The notes under the pieces: model-generated
The model's input: only the letters and a program-made list of their open reading frames with translations
What the model was told of the DNA's origin: nothing
Databases searched by the model: none
Shown here: in pieces, positions 15,069-21,027 of the stretch
Layout: each line of letters opens with the position of its first letter
Position numbering within the stretch: position 1 is the first letter of the stretch
NCBI GenBank assembly: GCA_041485905.1
Contig: JBGPKK010000072.1
Span: forward strand, 1-21,027
From: JAHFUI01 sp041485905
GTDB taxonomy: Bacteria > Acidobacteriota > Vicinamibacteria > Vicinamibacterales > CAVVIG01
Length of the DNA: 21,027 nucleotides
Reading direction: 5' to 3'
Position numbers and translations under genes: made by a program

Positions 15069-15740
15069 GTGGCCCGGAGCACGAGCCAATTTGGTGGATC
15101 AGACCCGACGATAGGAGAGCGCGATGAAGAAGTGCCCATTCTGGAAGAGATTCAGGACGCGGCGATCAAGTGCCGGTACTGTGGAAGCCTGCTCGAACAG
15201 CCAACCACACTAGCAGCTCCAGTCAGCGAGTCAACGACAACGTCAGTGCCAACCGCTACAAAGACAGTCACGTTTGGCAGTGGTGTCGGATGTCTCATTT
15301 ACATTCTGATAGGTATCGCCTTCGCATATTTTCTCCCTTCATTGATAGTGTATTTCGCATCTGGCGGCACCGAGACCTACTCTCCATCGACAGGCAAAAC
15401 GACCAGTTCTTCATCAGCGTCCACACCAGCCGCTGCGCCAGCAACTAGGCCCGCACCAGCGCCCGCGCAAACTGCTGCGCTCGCCGAAAGTTATCGTGCA
15501 GCCGTCTCTGAATTCGTGAAGCACGGTCTCATTAAACGCATGGATCTAAAGACGGGCAAGATCTACGTTGACCTGGAGTTATGGGAAGGGTTCGAGCTGG
15601 ATGCAAAGCAGAACATAGTCAAGGTTGTCTCCGGGTACAGAGATGCTGAACACGGCCTTCCGCAGGTGACGCTGTATGAGTCACGAAGTGGGAAAGAACT
15701 CGCCGGCTACGGGGCGTTCACCGGGGTTACGATTCGGTAA
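15069..15740 (+). CDS. zinc-ribbon membrane protein with apparent N-terminal frameshift
   Basis: The intact frame, from GTG 15069, gives 223 residues. It contains the second half of a common bacterial zinc ribbon, EEIQDAAIKCRYCGSLL (26-42, with CRYC at 35-38), a membrane helix at about 74-97, a Ser/Ala/Pro linker and a 95-residue C-terminal domain of unknown type. The first half of the ribbon is present but in another frame. ATG at 15124, preceded by GGAGAG, reads MKKCPF, and the frame is lost after TG at 15142-15143. Adding one base there would restore a CxxC...CxxC protein starting at 15124. Either the gene carries a real one- or four-base deletion or the assembly has an error. Base composition is less GC-rich than the neighbours, which hints at transfer. 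Confidence 0.65.
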   Translation: MARSTSQFGGSDPTIGERDEEVPILEEIQDAAIKCRYCGSLLEQPTTLAAPVSESTTTSVPTATKTVTFGSGVGCLIYILIGIAFAYFLPSLIVYFASGGTETYSPSTGKTTSSSSASTPAAAPATRPAPAPAQTAALAESYRAAVSEFVKHGLIKRMDLKTGKIYVDLELWEGFELDAKQNIVKVVSGYRDAEHGLPQVTLYESRSGKELAGYGAFTGVTIR

Positions 15741-15786
15741 AGCCTTACTCTCACGCCCCCTGCCGCAGCACAGACCCACCACGGTG

Positions 15787-15821
15787 AAGGGACAAAGCCC
15801 CGTTGGGGACGGCATTCCCTT
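15787..15821 (+). terminator. nested hairpin after the zinc-ribbon gene
   Basis: AAGGGA (15787-15792) pairs with TCCCTT (15816-15821), and CCCC/GGGG around the loop GTT pairs within it. There is no long T tract, so intrinsic termination is only possible, not certain. Confidence 0.3.
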
Positions 15822-15824
15822 TAT

Positions 15825-15862
15825 CTACCCAACTCACCTGACCTACCCGACTCCGACCGGGT
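15825..15862 (+). repeat. nonamer array, ACC orientation, short
   Basis: CAACTCACC (15830-15838) and TGACCTACC (15839-15847) stand in register, with a degenerate unit on each side. They are of the same family as 16328-16399 and lie eight bases from the stop of the four-helix-bundle gene. Together with the GGT-oriented array at 14826 they bracket the zinc-ribbon gene as an inverted pair. Confidence 0.6.
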
Positions 15863-15870
15863 CACCGCGA

Positions 15871-16296
15871 TCATCGCGCAAGCCAGAAGAAAGCGCGGCC
15901 TACCCCAAGTAGCACCGCGCCGGCCTGCGAAGCCATCGCGACTCGCGTCGAGCGCACCAACCCGACCAACGGCGCCCCCACCGCCTTCACGTCATGTTCG
16001 AGATCTGTCGCGATGGATTCCGCGATGTAGCCAAGTCGTAGGGCGACGTGAATGCAGTAGCCGAACTCTGCGAGCGACGATTCCGCAATGTTCAAGAAAT
16101 GCAAACGATCACGACGATGGCGTCTGGCAAATCCTTCAACGATATTCGCCGCGACCGAGTAGGCGGCTCGACGCAATTGTGTTCCGAGCTCGTAGCGTTC
16201 ATGCGACGGAAAGGCTTGCAGTGAAAGCTGATGTAGCCTGATGAAGAGATCATCGGCTCGTTGCCAGGCGACCAGTGAGTGATGACTGAGTGGCAC
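15871..16296 (-). CDS. four-helix-bundle protein (23S rRNA intervening-sequence protein family)
   Basis: 141 residues. The family words are readable: VAWQRADDLFIRLHQL, GTQLRRAAYSVAANIVEGFARR, and HFLNIAESSLAEFGYCIHVALRLGYI, which belong to the small helical proteins first found inside 23S rRNA intervening sequences and common as free-standing genes. Their biochemical role is unknown. The GTG at 16296 is chosen because a perfect anti-Shine-Dalgarno match, AGGAGGTGA (16307-16299), precedes it with five-base spacing; GTG 16302 overlaps that site. The last 25 residues look unconserved. The gene is free-standing and is enclosed by two nonamer arrays in the same orientation. No rRNA gene lies nearby. 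Confidence 0.85.
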   Translation of the reverse strand: MPLSHHSLVAWQRADDLFIRLHQLSLQAFPSHERYELGTQLRRAAYSVAANIVEGFARRHRRDRLHFLNIAESSLAEFGYCIHVALRLGYIAESIATDLEHDVKAVGAPLVGLVRSTRVAMASQAGAVLLGVGRAFFWLAR

Positions 16297-16327
16297 ATTC
16301 ACCTCCTGATCTACTCAAGCGATGTGC

Positions 16328-16399
16328 CAACCCACCAGACCTACCCAACCCACCTGACCTACCTGACCCAGCTGGCCTACCCGACCTACCCGGCCTAAC
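16328..16399 (+). repeat. nonamer array, eight units in perfect register
   Basis: Eight consecutive 9-nt units without a slip. Examples are CAACCCACC (twice), AGACCTACC, TGACCTACC and CGACCTACC, with a consensus close to NGACCTACC. The last unit contains the TAG stop codon (16397-16395) of the M20 peptidase read from the minus strand. The array lies between that stop and the start of the four-helix-bundle gene. Confidence 0.85.
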
Positions 16400-17651
16400 G
16401 CTGCGCAAGCGCGACCGCGAGGAGCACCGCGCGCTGGGTGCCGAGCCACGCGTCGGCGGTGTCGAACGACTCGGTCAGCGCATGCGTGCCGGCGCCATTG
16501 CCGCCGCCCCCGATCGTGATCGCCGGAATGTGAAGGCTCATGGGAATATTGGAATCGGTGGAGCTTTCGCTCAACGCGAACGGGAGACCGAACGCGCGGT
16601 GCACCGCGTCGGCCGTCCGAACGATTGGCGAGTCCGCAGGCGTCGAACCGGGCGGTCGATCGCCGACCCGCTCCTTCACGACCGTGATCATCCGCGGCGT
16701 CCGCCACCGCTCGTTCTCCTCGGCCACCGCGGCGTCGATCGTCTTCTGAAACTTCGCGTCGAGGGCGGCCAGCGAGGCCGAATCGGCCGACCGCATGTCG
16801 ACTTCCATCCACGCATCCGCCGGAATCGAGTTGACCGATGTGCCCCCGCCCACCCGCCCCACGTTGAACGTCGTCTTGGGCTGGTTGGGAACCTGAAAAT
16901 CTGAAATCCGGGCAATCGCGCGACCCATGGCGTCGATCGGGTTTGCCAGGCCGAACGCCGCGAAGCTGTGGCCGCCGGGTCCTTTGAAGGTGATGCGGTA
17001 GCGGCGGCTGCCGACGCCGACGTTGGCCAGGCCGAGTCCCGTGCCGTCGATCGCGACGAATCGATCGATCTCTCCTGCCAGCGTCTCCCTGAACAGCTGC
17101 TTCACCCCTCGAAGGTCGCCGAGGCCCTCCTCGCCCACCGTCGCCACGAAGGTGATCGAGGCGGGCGTCTGCACGCCGGCCTGCCCAAGCGCCCGGACGA
17201 CGGCGACGAGCACGGCCAGACCGCGGCAGTTGTCGCCAATCCCCGGCCCTCGGAGGACTCCACCGTCACGTTTCACTCTGACGTCTGCTTCGCCCGGGAA
17301 CACCGTATCGAGATGGGCGGCCATCACCAGGTGCGGCCGTGCGGACGCCCCCGGCCGATCGCCGAGGACGTTGCCCCCTTTGTCGACCCTGACGTTGCGG
17401 AGACCAAGCCGCTGGAACGCGAGCCGCAGCAGCTCCGCCCGCGCGTTCTCCTTGAACGCCGGCGCAGCCACTTCGCAAAAACGGATTTGATCCTCGATGG
17501 TCTGCGCCTCGTTCACCCTGGCCGCATCAATCGCAGCTTTGACGGTCGGATCTTTGAGTAGATCCGCTGCACCGGTCGGCCGCTCCTGCGCCGCGTGGGC
17601 GGTCAACACCGCGGCAAAGGCGCAGATGGCCGCTGCTCGAGTCCTCGTCAT
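16395..17651 (-). CDS. secreted M20-family metallopeptidase
   Basis: 418 residues from the ATG at 17651; a GTG one codon earlier is less likely. A signal peptide (about 1-21, ending AHA) indicates export. The di-zinc site of the M20 family is complete: H113 and D115 in AAHLDTVFP, bridging D140 in GIGDNCRGLAVL, the general base E174 and E175 in VGEEGLGDLRG, D202 in AIDGTG, and H390 near the end in GTHALTESF. The lid or dimerisation domain includes FKGPGGHSFAAFG. The substrate, probably a small peptide or acylated amino acid, is not clear. Nonamer arrays lie at both ends: the stop codon is inside one, and another begins 26 bases upstream of the start. Confidence 0.92.
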   Translation of the reverse strand: MTRTRAAAICAFAAVLTAHAAQERPTGAADLLKDPTVKAAIDAARVNEAQTIEDQIRFCEVAAPAFKENARAELLRLAFQRLGLRNVRVDKGGNVLGDRPGASARPHLVMAAHLDTVFPGEADVRVKRDGGVLRGPGIGDNCRGLAVLVAVVRALGQAGVQTPASITFVATVGEEGLGDLRGVKQLFRETLAGEIDRFVAIDGTGLGLANVGVGSRRYRITFKGPGGHSFAAFGLANPIDAMGRAIARISDFQVPNQPKTTFNVGRVGGGTSVNSIPADAWMEVDMRSADSASLAALDAKFQKTIDAAVAEENERWRTPRMITVVKERVGDRPPGSTPADSPIVRTADAVHRAFGLPFALSESSTDSNIPMSLHIPAITIGGGGNGAGTHALTESFDTADAWLGTQRAVLLAVALAQR

Positions 17652-17676
17652 CACCGAGATGGTAACCCACGTACGA

Positions 17677-17769
17677 GGTCTGGTCGGCCAGGTCGGCCTG
17701 GTTGGCCGGGTGGGTAAGAGTGTCTTTCCTGCGCGACCTACCCGACCGACCTGACTTGCTGGACCTACC
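17677..17769 (+). repeat. nonamer inverted array upstream of the M20 peptidase
   Basis: The left arm (17677-17712) has four units in register (GGTCTGGTC, GGCCAGGTC and others). A 21-base spacer follows. The right arm (17734-17769) has four units of the complementary sense (CGACCTACC, CGACCGACC, GGACCTACC). The pair is bounded by ACGTAC at 17669-17674 and GTACGT at 17775-17780, themselves an inverted pair. From 17781 to 17914 there is no gene apart from the hairpin and tandem repeat noted at 17814-17861. Confidence 0.75.
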
Positions 17770-17813
17770 TGCCTGTACGTTCATCGCGATCGTGCCGATA
17801 TGTGTAAAAGGTA

Positions 17814-17861
17814 GGCGAACCTTAGTAGGTCCGCCGATGAAGTTAGGCCCGCCGATGAACG
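17814..17861 (+). repeat. hairpin plus 18-nt tandem repeat
   Basis: GGCGAACCT (17814-17822) and AGGTCCGCC (17827-17835) form a nine-pair stem with one mismatch. Overlapping it, an 18-base unit beginning TAGGYCCGCCGATGAA occurs twice head to tail (17826-17843, 17844-17861) with 15 of 18 bases equal. It lies 53 bases before the small-protein start. Confidence 0.6.
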
Positions 17862-17914
17862 CAGCTCGTCGGTACGAAAGTTGCTCGCTGTTTTTTTCAG
17901 AAAGGGCGATTGGG

Positions 17915-18127
17915 ATGGGTAGTCTGGTTCGGCTTCTCGGTTTCACCACGCTCGGATGCGGGTGCGTCATCGGCAAGTATCGCGAGGTGGTCTCGAGCCG
18001 CGAAGTCTCGTACGTTGAGGAAAAAGGCAAGAGCTGCCGAAGCCACGAGCACCGCCGCAATCACACGATTGCCGGGGATCGCTTCGCGTCGGCTCCGTCG
18101 ATCGACCCCGCCCCAAGAGCGTCGTAG
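17915..18127 (+). CDS. 70-residue Cys/His-rich small protein
   Basis: The ATG at 17915 has AAAGGG seven bases upstream. The protein begins with a short hydrophobic stretch (MGSLVRLLGFTTL) and then CGC (residues 15-17, as GCGCVIGKYREV). A second cluster has C41, H44, H46 and H50 in the pattern CxxHxHxxxH. A CxC followed by Cys/His ligands suggests a compact metal site. Codon third positions are GC-rich, as in the real genes around it. The open frame extends upstream to 17702 but runs through the nonamer array and lacks a start signal there. I do not know a named family for it. The hydrophobic N-terminus could also be a membrane-anchoring or export segment. Confidence 0.65.
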   Translation: MGSLVRLLGFTTLGCGCVIGKYREVVSSREVSYVEEKGKSCRSHEHRRNHTIAGDRFASAPSIDPAPRAS

Positions 18128-18158
18128 TCCCCAACGTCCCCCAGCGTCCCCAGACCCC

Positions 18159-18180
18159 AGGGCCCACTCGGGTGGGCCCT
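18159..18180 (+). terminator. strong hairpin between the small protein and the DNA methyltransferase
   Basis: AGGGCCCAC (18159-18167) and GTGGGCCCT (18172-18180) form a perfect nine-pair stem around TCGG. No T tract follows, so it may be a Rho-aided stop or mRNA-stabilising structure. Just before it (18127-18156) is a C-rich stretch with a GTCCCCA unit repeated three times at 9-10-base spacing. Confidence 0.4.
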
Positions 18181-18279
18181 CCAGGCGCACCCGTGTGTCG
18201 TTCCGCTACAACCGGGTGTAGCCCTCACACTCCACCAGCCTAACGCCCGACGCCGTGTTGACCGAAAACAGCGGCAGCC

Positions 18280-19218
18280 ATGTCTGTGCTGCTCAAGCCA
18301 TTCGACAAGGTCCCCGGACGGTCCGGATCGACCAGCCGGTTCTACCTGGCCGACTGCCTCGAAGTGTTTCGCCAGCTTCCCTCTCACAGCGTCGACGTGA
18401 TCGTCACGTCACCGCCGTACAACCTCGGCATCGAGTACAGCCGGTATCAGGACACGCTGTCGCGGTCCGAGTACCTGGAATGGACCAATACGTGGATCGC
18501 GGCGGCCGCCCGCGTACTCTCGCCCGAGGGGTCGCTATTCCTGAACGTCGGGGCCAAGCCGAGCGATCCATGGACGGCGCTCGACGTGGCGCAGACCGTC
18601 CGGTCGCACCTGCGCCTGCAGAACATCATTCACTGGATCAAATCGATCGCCATCGACCGGGCGTCGGCAGGGGCCGCCGCCGGACTCACGCGGGATCTCG
18701 CGATCGGCCATTACAAGCCTATTAACAGCGACCGCTTCCTGAACGATTGCCAGGAATTCATTTTTCATTTCACGCCGCAGGGCGCGACCGCGCTCGACCG
18801 GCTGGCGCTCGGCGTGCCGTATCAGGATCAGTCCAACGTGGGCCGCTGGCGGGGCGCCGCCGACGGCGTCCGCTGCCGCGGCAACACCTGGTTCATTCCC
18901 TACGACACGATTCAGCGGCGCGACCGCGACCGGCCGCACCCGGCCACGTTCCCGCCGCGGCTGCCGGAACAGTGTCTGCGGCTGCACGGCGTCTCGCGGA
19001 TCGCGCTGGCGATGGATCCGTTCACCGGCCTCGGCAGCACGGCGATGGCCTGCGCGCGGCTCGGGATCGAGTTCATCGGCGCCGACGTCGACGAGGCCTA
19101 CCTCACCGAGGCGGTGGCGCGCACGCGCGTAGCGGTATTGGATGAGACGCTGATCGGCCGGCGACCGCTGCAGGCGGGGTTGAAGTCCCGCGGGCAGGTC
19201 AAGAGAGCGCAGCGGTAG
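18280..19218 (+). CDS. orphan site-specific DNA methyltransferase (N4-cytosine/N6-adenine type)
   Basis: 312 residues. Catalytic motif IV reads TSPPYN (43-48) near the N-terminus, and the SAM-binding motif I reads DPFTGLGSTA (246-255) near the C-terminus. That order is beta-class. TSPPY rather than DPPY leans towards N4-methylcytosine, but N6-adenine activity cannot be excluded. GNTWFIPYDTI (201-211) and RPHPATFPPRLPEQCLRLHG (218-237) are family-typical. The recognition sequence cannot be predicted. No restriction endonuclease, specificity subunit or phage gene lies beside it, so it looks like a regulatory or solitary methyltransferase. The ATG at 18280 has no strong ribosome binding site. 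Its TAG abuts the opposing gene's stop (TAGCTA). Confidence 0.9.
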   Translation: MSVLLKPFDKVPGRSGSTSRFYLADCLEVFRQLPSHSVDVIVTSPPYNLGIEYSRYQDTLSRSEYLEWTNTWIAAAARVLSPEGSLFLNVGAKPSDPWTALDVAQTVRSHLRLQNIIHWIKSIAIDRASAGAAAGLTRDLAIGHYKPINSDRFLNDCQEFIFHFTPQGATALDRLALGVPYQDQSNVGRWRGAADGVRCRGNTWFIPYDTIQRRDRDRPHPATFPPRLPEQCLRLHGVSRIALAMDPFTGLGSTAMACARLGIEFIGADVDEAYLTEAVARTRVAVLDETLIGRRPLQAGLKSRGQVKRAQR

Positions 19219-20538
19219 CTATTTTTTCGTGGCCGACGCCGGCGCAGGCAGCGGCTTGATCGAGTATTCCTTCCGGAAAATGAGCTGCACGCCGGGCCGC
19301 TTCACCTTCACCTCGAGCCGCCGATTCTTCCTCAGCGGATCCGGATTCTTCGAATAGAAGCCCAGGATGTAGTAGTCGCCGGTTTCGGCGTCGATGCGCC
19401 GAATCGCCTTGCTGAAATCGTTCATGTTGACGACGGCGTAGCCGCCCGTCTCTTCAGCGAGCACGCGCAGGCTGTCCTGGGACTTGCGGACGAATTCCGC
19501 CCACTGCTGCGGATCGACGTTCTCGTCGATGTCCCCGAGCGGACCGACCAGCCCGCGGGGGTCCATCGTGTAGATGGTGACGTTGGCGCGATTGGCGGTG
19601 CGCGTCAGATCCCAGAGCTCGCGCGCCAGGTCGGCGTCGGCGAACTCCTCCTGCTGCTTGAGGCCGGAGTTATCGCGCGTCGGATCCGGTGCGTCGGTGC
19701 CATCGCTTTTCGCCTGCTGGGCCGCGGCGGAATTCTGACCCTGCAGGATCTCGTTCTGCGCGAACGGCGAGCTGGGATCCATGAGCCCGAACCGGGCGTT
19801 CTGATACGGCGCGAAATCGTAGCCGTCGCTGACATAGATCAGCGCCTTGCGCCGGTTGTGCACCTGCTCGAGGTTGTTGAGCGTTTCCTCGACCGTCGAG
19901 AACGCCACGCGCGCGCGATACCGGATCTCGCTCGGTCCGCCCGGACCTGAGGGTCCATTGATGATGTCCTGCGGCTTGAGCTCGTTCCCGGTCATCTTCT
20001 TGATGGCGTCAGCCAGCCGGTTCTTGTCGTACGTCATCTGGACCTGAATCGACGAAGGGCCGCTCGAGACGATGCCGAACATGTCGCCGTCGTGGAGCAG
20101 GTCCTTGGAGAGCTTCTCAAACAGCTGGCGCACGCGGCCGGTGTTGCCAAACTGCAGGTGCTGATCGTCGACGAAGAAGACGAAGATGCGTCCCGAGATG
20201 TCGGCAGTCCGTGGCCGCGCCGGCGGCAGGATGATGCCTTCGGGCGGGGGCGGCGGTGGAGGCATCAGCAGGTTCGACACCCGGCCGCCGTTGAACATGT
20301 TCATCTGGACGATGTCCTGCAGGACGCCGTCCTCGTACACCTCGAAGTCGTCCTTCTTCAGGTCCGGAACGAAATTGCCCTTCTCATCGCGGACGAGCAC
20401 GTCGGTCGTCACGAGATCGATCCGCACAATGAAATTCGGATTCTGCGGCGGCGGCGGCGCCGGCGCCTGGGCCGAAAGAGCGGCCGCCAGGACCACTAGA
20501 ATTACAGCGGACCAGAACCCGTTCTTTTGCACAGTCAT
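19219..20538 (-). CDS. secreted VWFA-related protein, Acidobacteria-type
   Basis: 439 residues from the ATG at 20538 (MTVQKNGFWSAV); an upstream ATG at 20568 lies inside the preceding gene. A signal peptide (about 1-24) is followed by a proline-rich stretch. A beta-domain has IVRIDLVTTDVLVRDEKGNFVPDLKKDDFEVYEDG (37-71). Next comes a von Willebrand A-like domain starting GRIFVFFVDDQHLQF (116-130). This order matches the VWFA-related domain proteins that are abundant in Acidobacteriota. The first metal-site motif is DDQHL, not the canonical DxSxS, so a standard MIDAS site is doubtful. The role is unknown; surface or periplasmic adhesion or scaffolding is assumed for the family. Its start lies seven bases after the stop of the gene at 20546, which suggests co-transcription. 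Confidence 0.88.
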   Translation of the reverse strand: MTVQKNGFWSAVILVVLAAALSAQAPAPPPPQNPNFIVRIDLVTTDVLVRDEKGNFVPDLKKDDFEVYEDGVLQDIVQMNMFNGGRVSNLLMPPPPPPPEGIILPPARPRTADISGRIFVFFVDDQHLQFGNTGRVRQLFEKLSKDLLHDGDMFGIVSSGPSSIQVQMTYDKNRLADAIKKMTGNELKPQDIINGPSGPGGPSEIRYRARVAFSTVEETLNNLEQVHNRRKALIYVSDGYDFAPYQNARFGLMDPSSPFAQNEILQGQNSAAAQQAKSDGTDAPDPTRDNSGLKQQEEFADADLARELWDLTRTANRANVTIYTMDPRGLVGPLGDIDENVDPQQWAEFVRKSQDSLRVLAEETGGYAVVNMNDFSKAIRRIDAETGDYYILGFYSKNPDPLRKNRRLEVKVKRPGVQLIFRKEYSIKPLPAPASATKK

Positions 20539-20545
20539 AGACAGA

Positions 20546-20758
20546 TTATATGCCTTCTGGCTCGTCATGGGATGAATCCGGTGGAGGTTCGTTCAATTCC
20601 ATAGACGCTTGGTCTGTCGGTTCGGTCTGGCTTACGGAGCCCGGAGCACCGGCAGCGGCCAACTCGGGACGGCGCGCTCCCCGTCTTCGTCGGCGCCGGC
20701 GGCGGCGTCCGGTCGCGCCAGGCGTCGGGCCGGGCGAGATCGCGTCACCGGCGGCCAT
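20546..20758 (-). CDS. Arg-rich low-complexity reading frame, possibly the continuation of the edge gene
   Basis: 70 residues from an ATG at 20758. It has a run of nine arginines (positions 18-26), then Ala/Gly/Pro and an acidic C-terminus. There is no ribosome binding site, and the ATG lies 14 bases inside the end of the preceding frame. This fits a frameshifted C-terminal tail of the upstream gene better than an independent gene. Arginine-rich tails of this kind occur on RNA-binding proteins such as helicases, Rho or pseudouridine synthases; that is only an analogy. Confidence 0.35.
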   Translation of the reverse strand: MAAGDAISPGPTPGATGRRRRRRRRRGARRPELAAAGAPGSVSQTEPTDQASMELNEPPPDSSHDEPEGI

Positions 20759-21027
20759 CGCGGATGACGGCCGAAAGCGTATCGTTGGGCTCCGGCTTCG
20801 GCCGGATTAACGTCTGCGCGACGGTCTCCGCAGCGGGCTCGGACGCGGTCACCGGCGCATCAAGCCCACCAGGCGCGTCAAGCTCACCAGGCTCGCCAGG
20901 CGCATCAATTTTTTCGGGGGCTGGCACCTCGGCAATTACCGACTCGGTTTCGTCGTCTCCCTGCGCCTGGCGCGCCGCCCGCTCCGCGCGGCGGCGCTCG
21001 CGCCAGTACTCGGGTTCAGCGGAAGGA
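20745..21027 (-). CDS. 3' end of a low-complexity gene cut by the window edge
   Basis: The frame is open from the right edge to a TGA at 20747-20745. It encodes about 93 residues: a charged helical segment (EYWRERRRAERAARQAQ), then a Pro/Glu/Ala-rich stretch with LDAPG repeats (APGEPGELDAPGGLDAPV), ending SAVIRDGRR. It is probably the disordered C-terminal tail of a larger protein whose conserved part lies outside the window. The frame at 20758-20546 takes over with a 14-base overlap, so a frameshift may separate the two parts. Confidence 0.45.
   Translation of the reverse strand, partial: PSAEPEYWRERRRAERAARQAQGDDETESVIAEVPAPEKIDAPGEPGELDAPGGLDAPVTASEPAAETVAQTLIRPKPEPNDTLSAVIRDGRR

Noticed and set aside
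15871..16296. Intervening sequence of a 23S rRNA gene
   Set aside because: The protein family fits, but no rRNA sequence flanks it; it is a free-standing copy.
17702..17914. Upstream extension of the small Cys/His protein
   Set aside because: It would translate through the nonamer array and tandem repeat without a ribosome binding site; the ATG at 17915 has one.
20538..20552. TATAAT promoter just before the VWFA-related gene
   Set aside because: The hexamer overlaps the stop codon of the preceding frame, no -35 lies at a suitable distance, and it would give a leaderless transcript.

Overview
The window is high-GC and densely coded on both strands. It most likely comes from an Acidobacteriota genome, probably the Vicinamibacteria lineage. 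This rests mainly on the secreted VWFA-related protein at 19219-20538, a type strongly enriched in that phylum, and on the overall gene content. It is an inference from the sequence; no rRNA or other marker is present.

Layout. At the left edge, ten codons of a minus-strand gene with a strong ribosome binding site diverge from a fumarylacetoacetate-hydrolase-family enzyme (245-1153) and an NTF2/SnoaL-like protein (1223-1840). These converge on a minus-strand run that could be one transcript: bactofilin, SAM methyltransferase, acyl-CoA dehydrogenase, class II fructose-1,6-bisphosphatase (glpX) and a gamma-resorcylate-decarboxylase-like amidohydrolase (6372 down to 1837). A good sigma70-type promoter sits at 6446-6474. 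Next, on the plus strand, come a cysteine desulfurase and the tRNA 2-thiouridylase MnmA, a natural sulfur-relay pair. Thioredoxin and thioredoxin reductase (trxA-trxB, overlapping start and stop) are on the minus strand, followed by glycogen synthase (glgA). An FdhE-like zinc protein (plus) converges on an S11 D,D-carboxypeptidase (minus).

The right half is more accessory. It holds a four-helix membrane protein, a zinc-ribbon membrane protein with an apparent frameshift, a four-helix-bundle (IVS-type) protein, a secreted M20 peptidase, a 70-residue Cys/His-rich small protein, an orphan N4/N6 DNA methyltransferase and the VWFA-related protein. At the right edge is the 3' end of a low-complexity gene whose reading frame seems broken.

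The most unusual signal lies between the genes. At least eight gaps are filled by short-period arrays with 7-, 8- or 9-nt units kept in register, often arranged as an inverted pair around a short loop. They tend to begin at, or even encode, the stop codon of the neighbouring gene. Unit sequence differs from site to site, except for a 9-nt family (core GACCTACC) that recurs around 14.8-17.8 kb. A different element, a 92-nt unit in two tandem copies, separates glgA from trxA. This theme is the best candidate for something undescribed. The nearest known comparison is the heptameric STRR repeats of heterocystous cyanobacteria.
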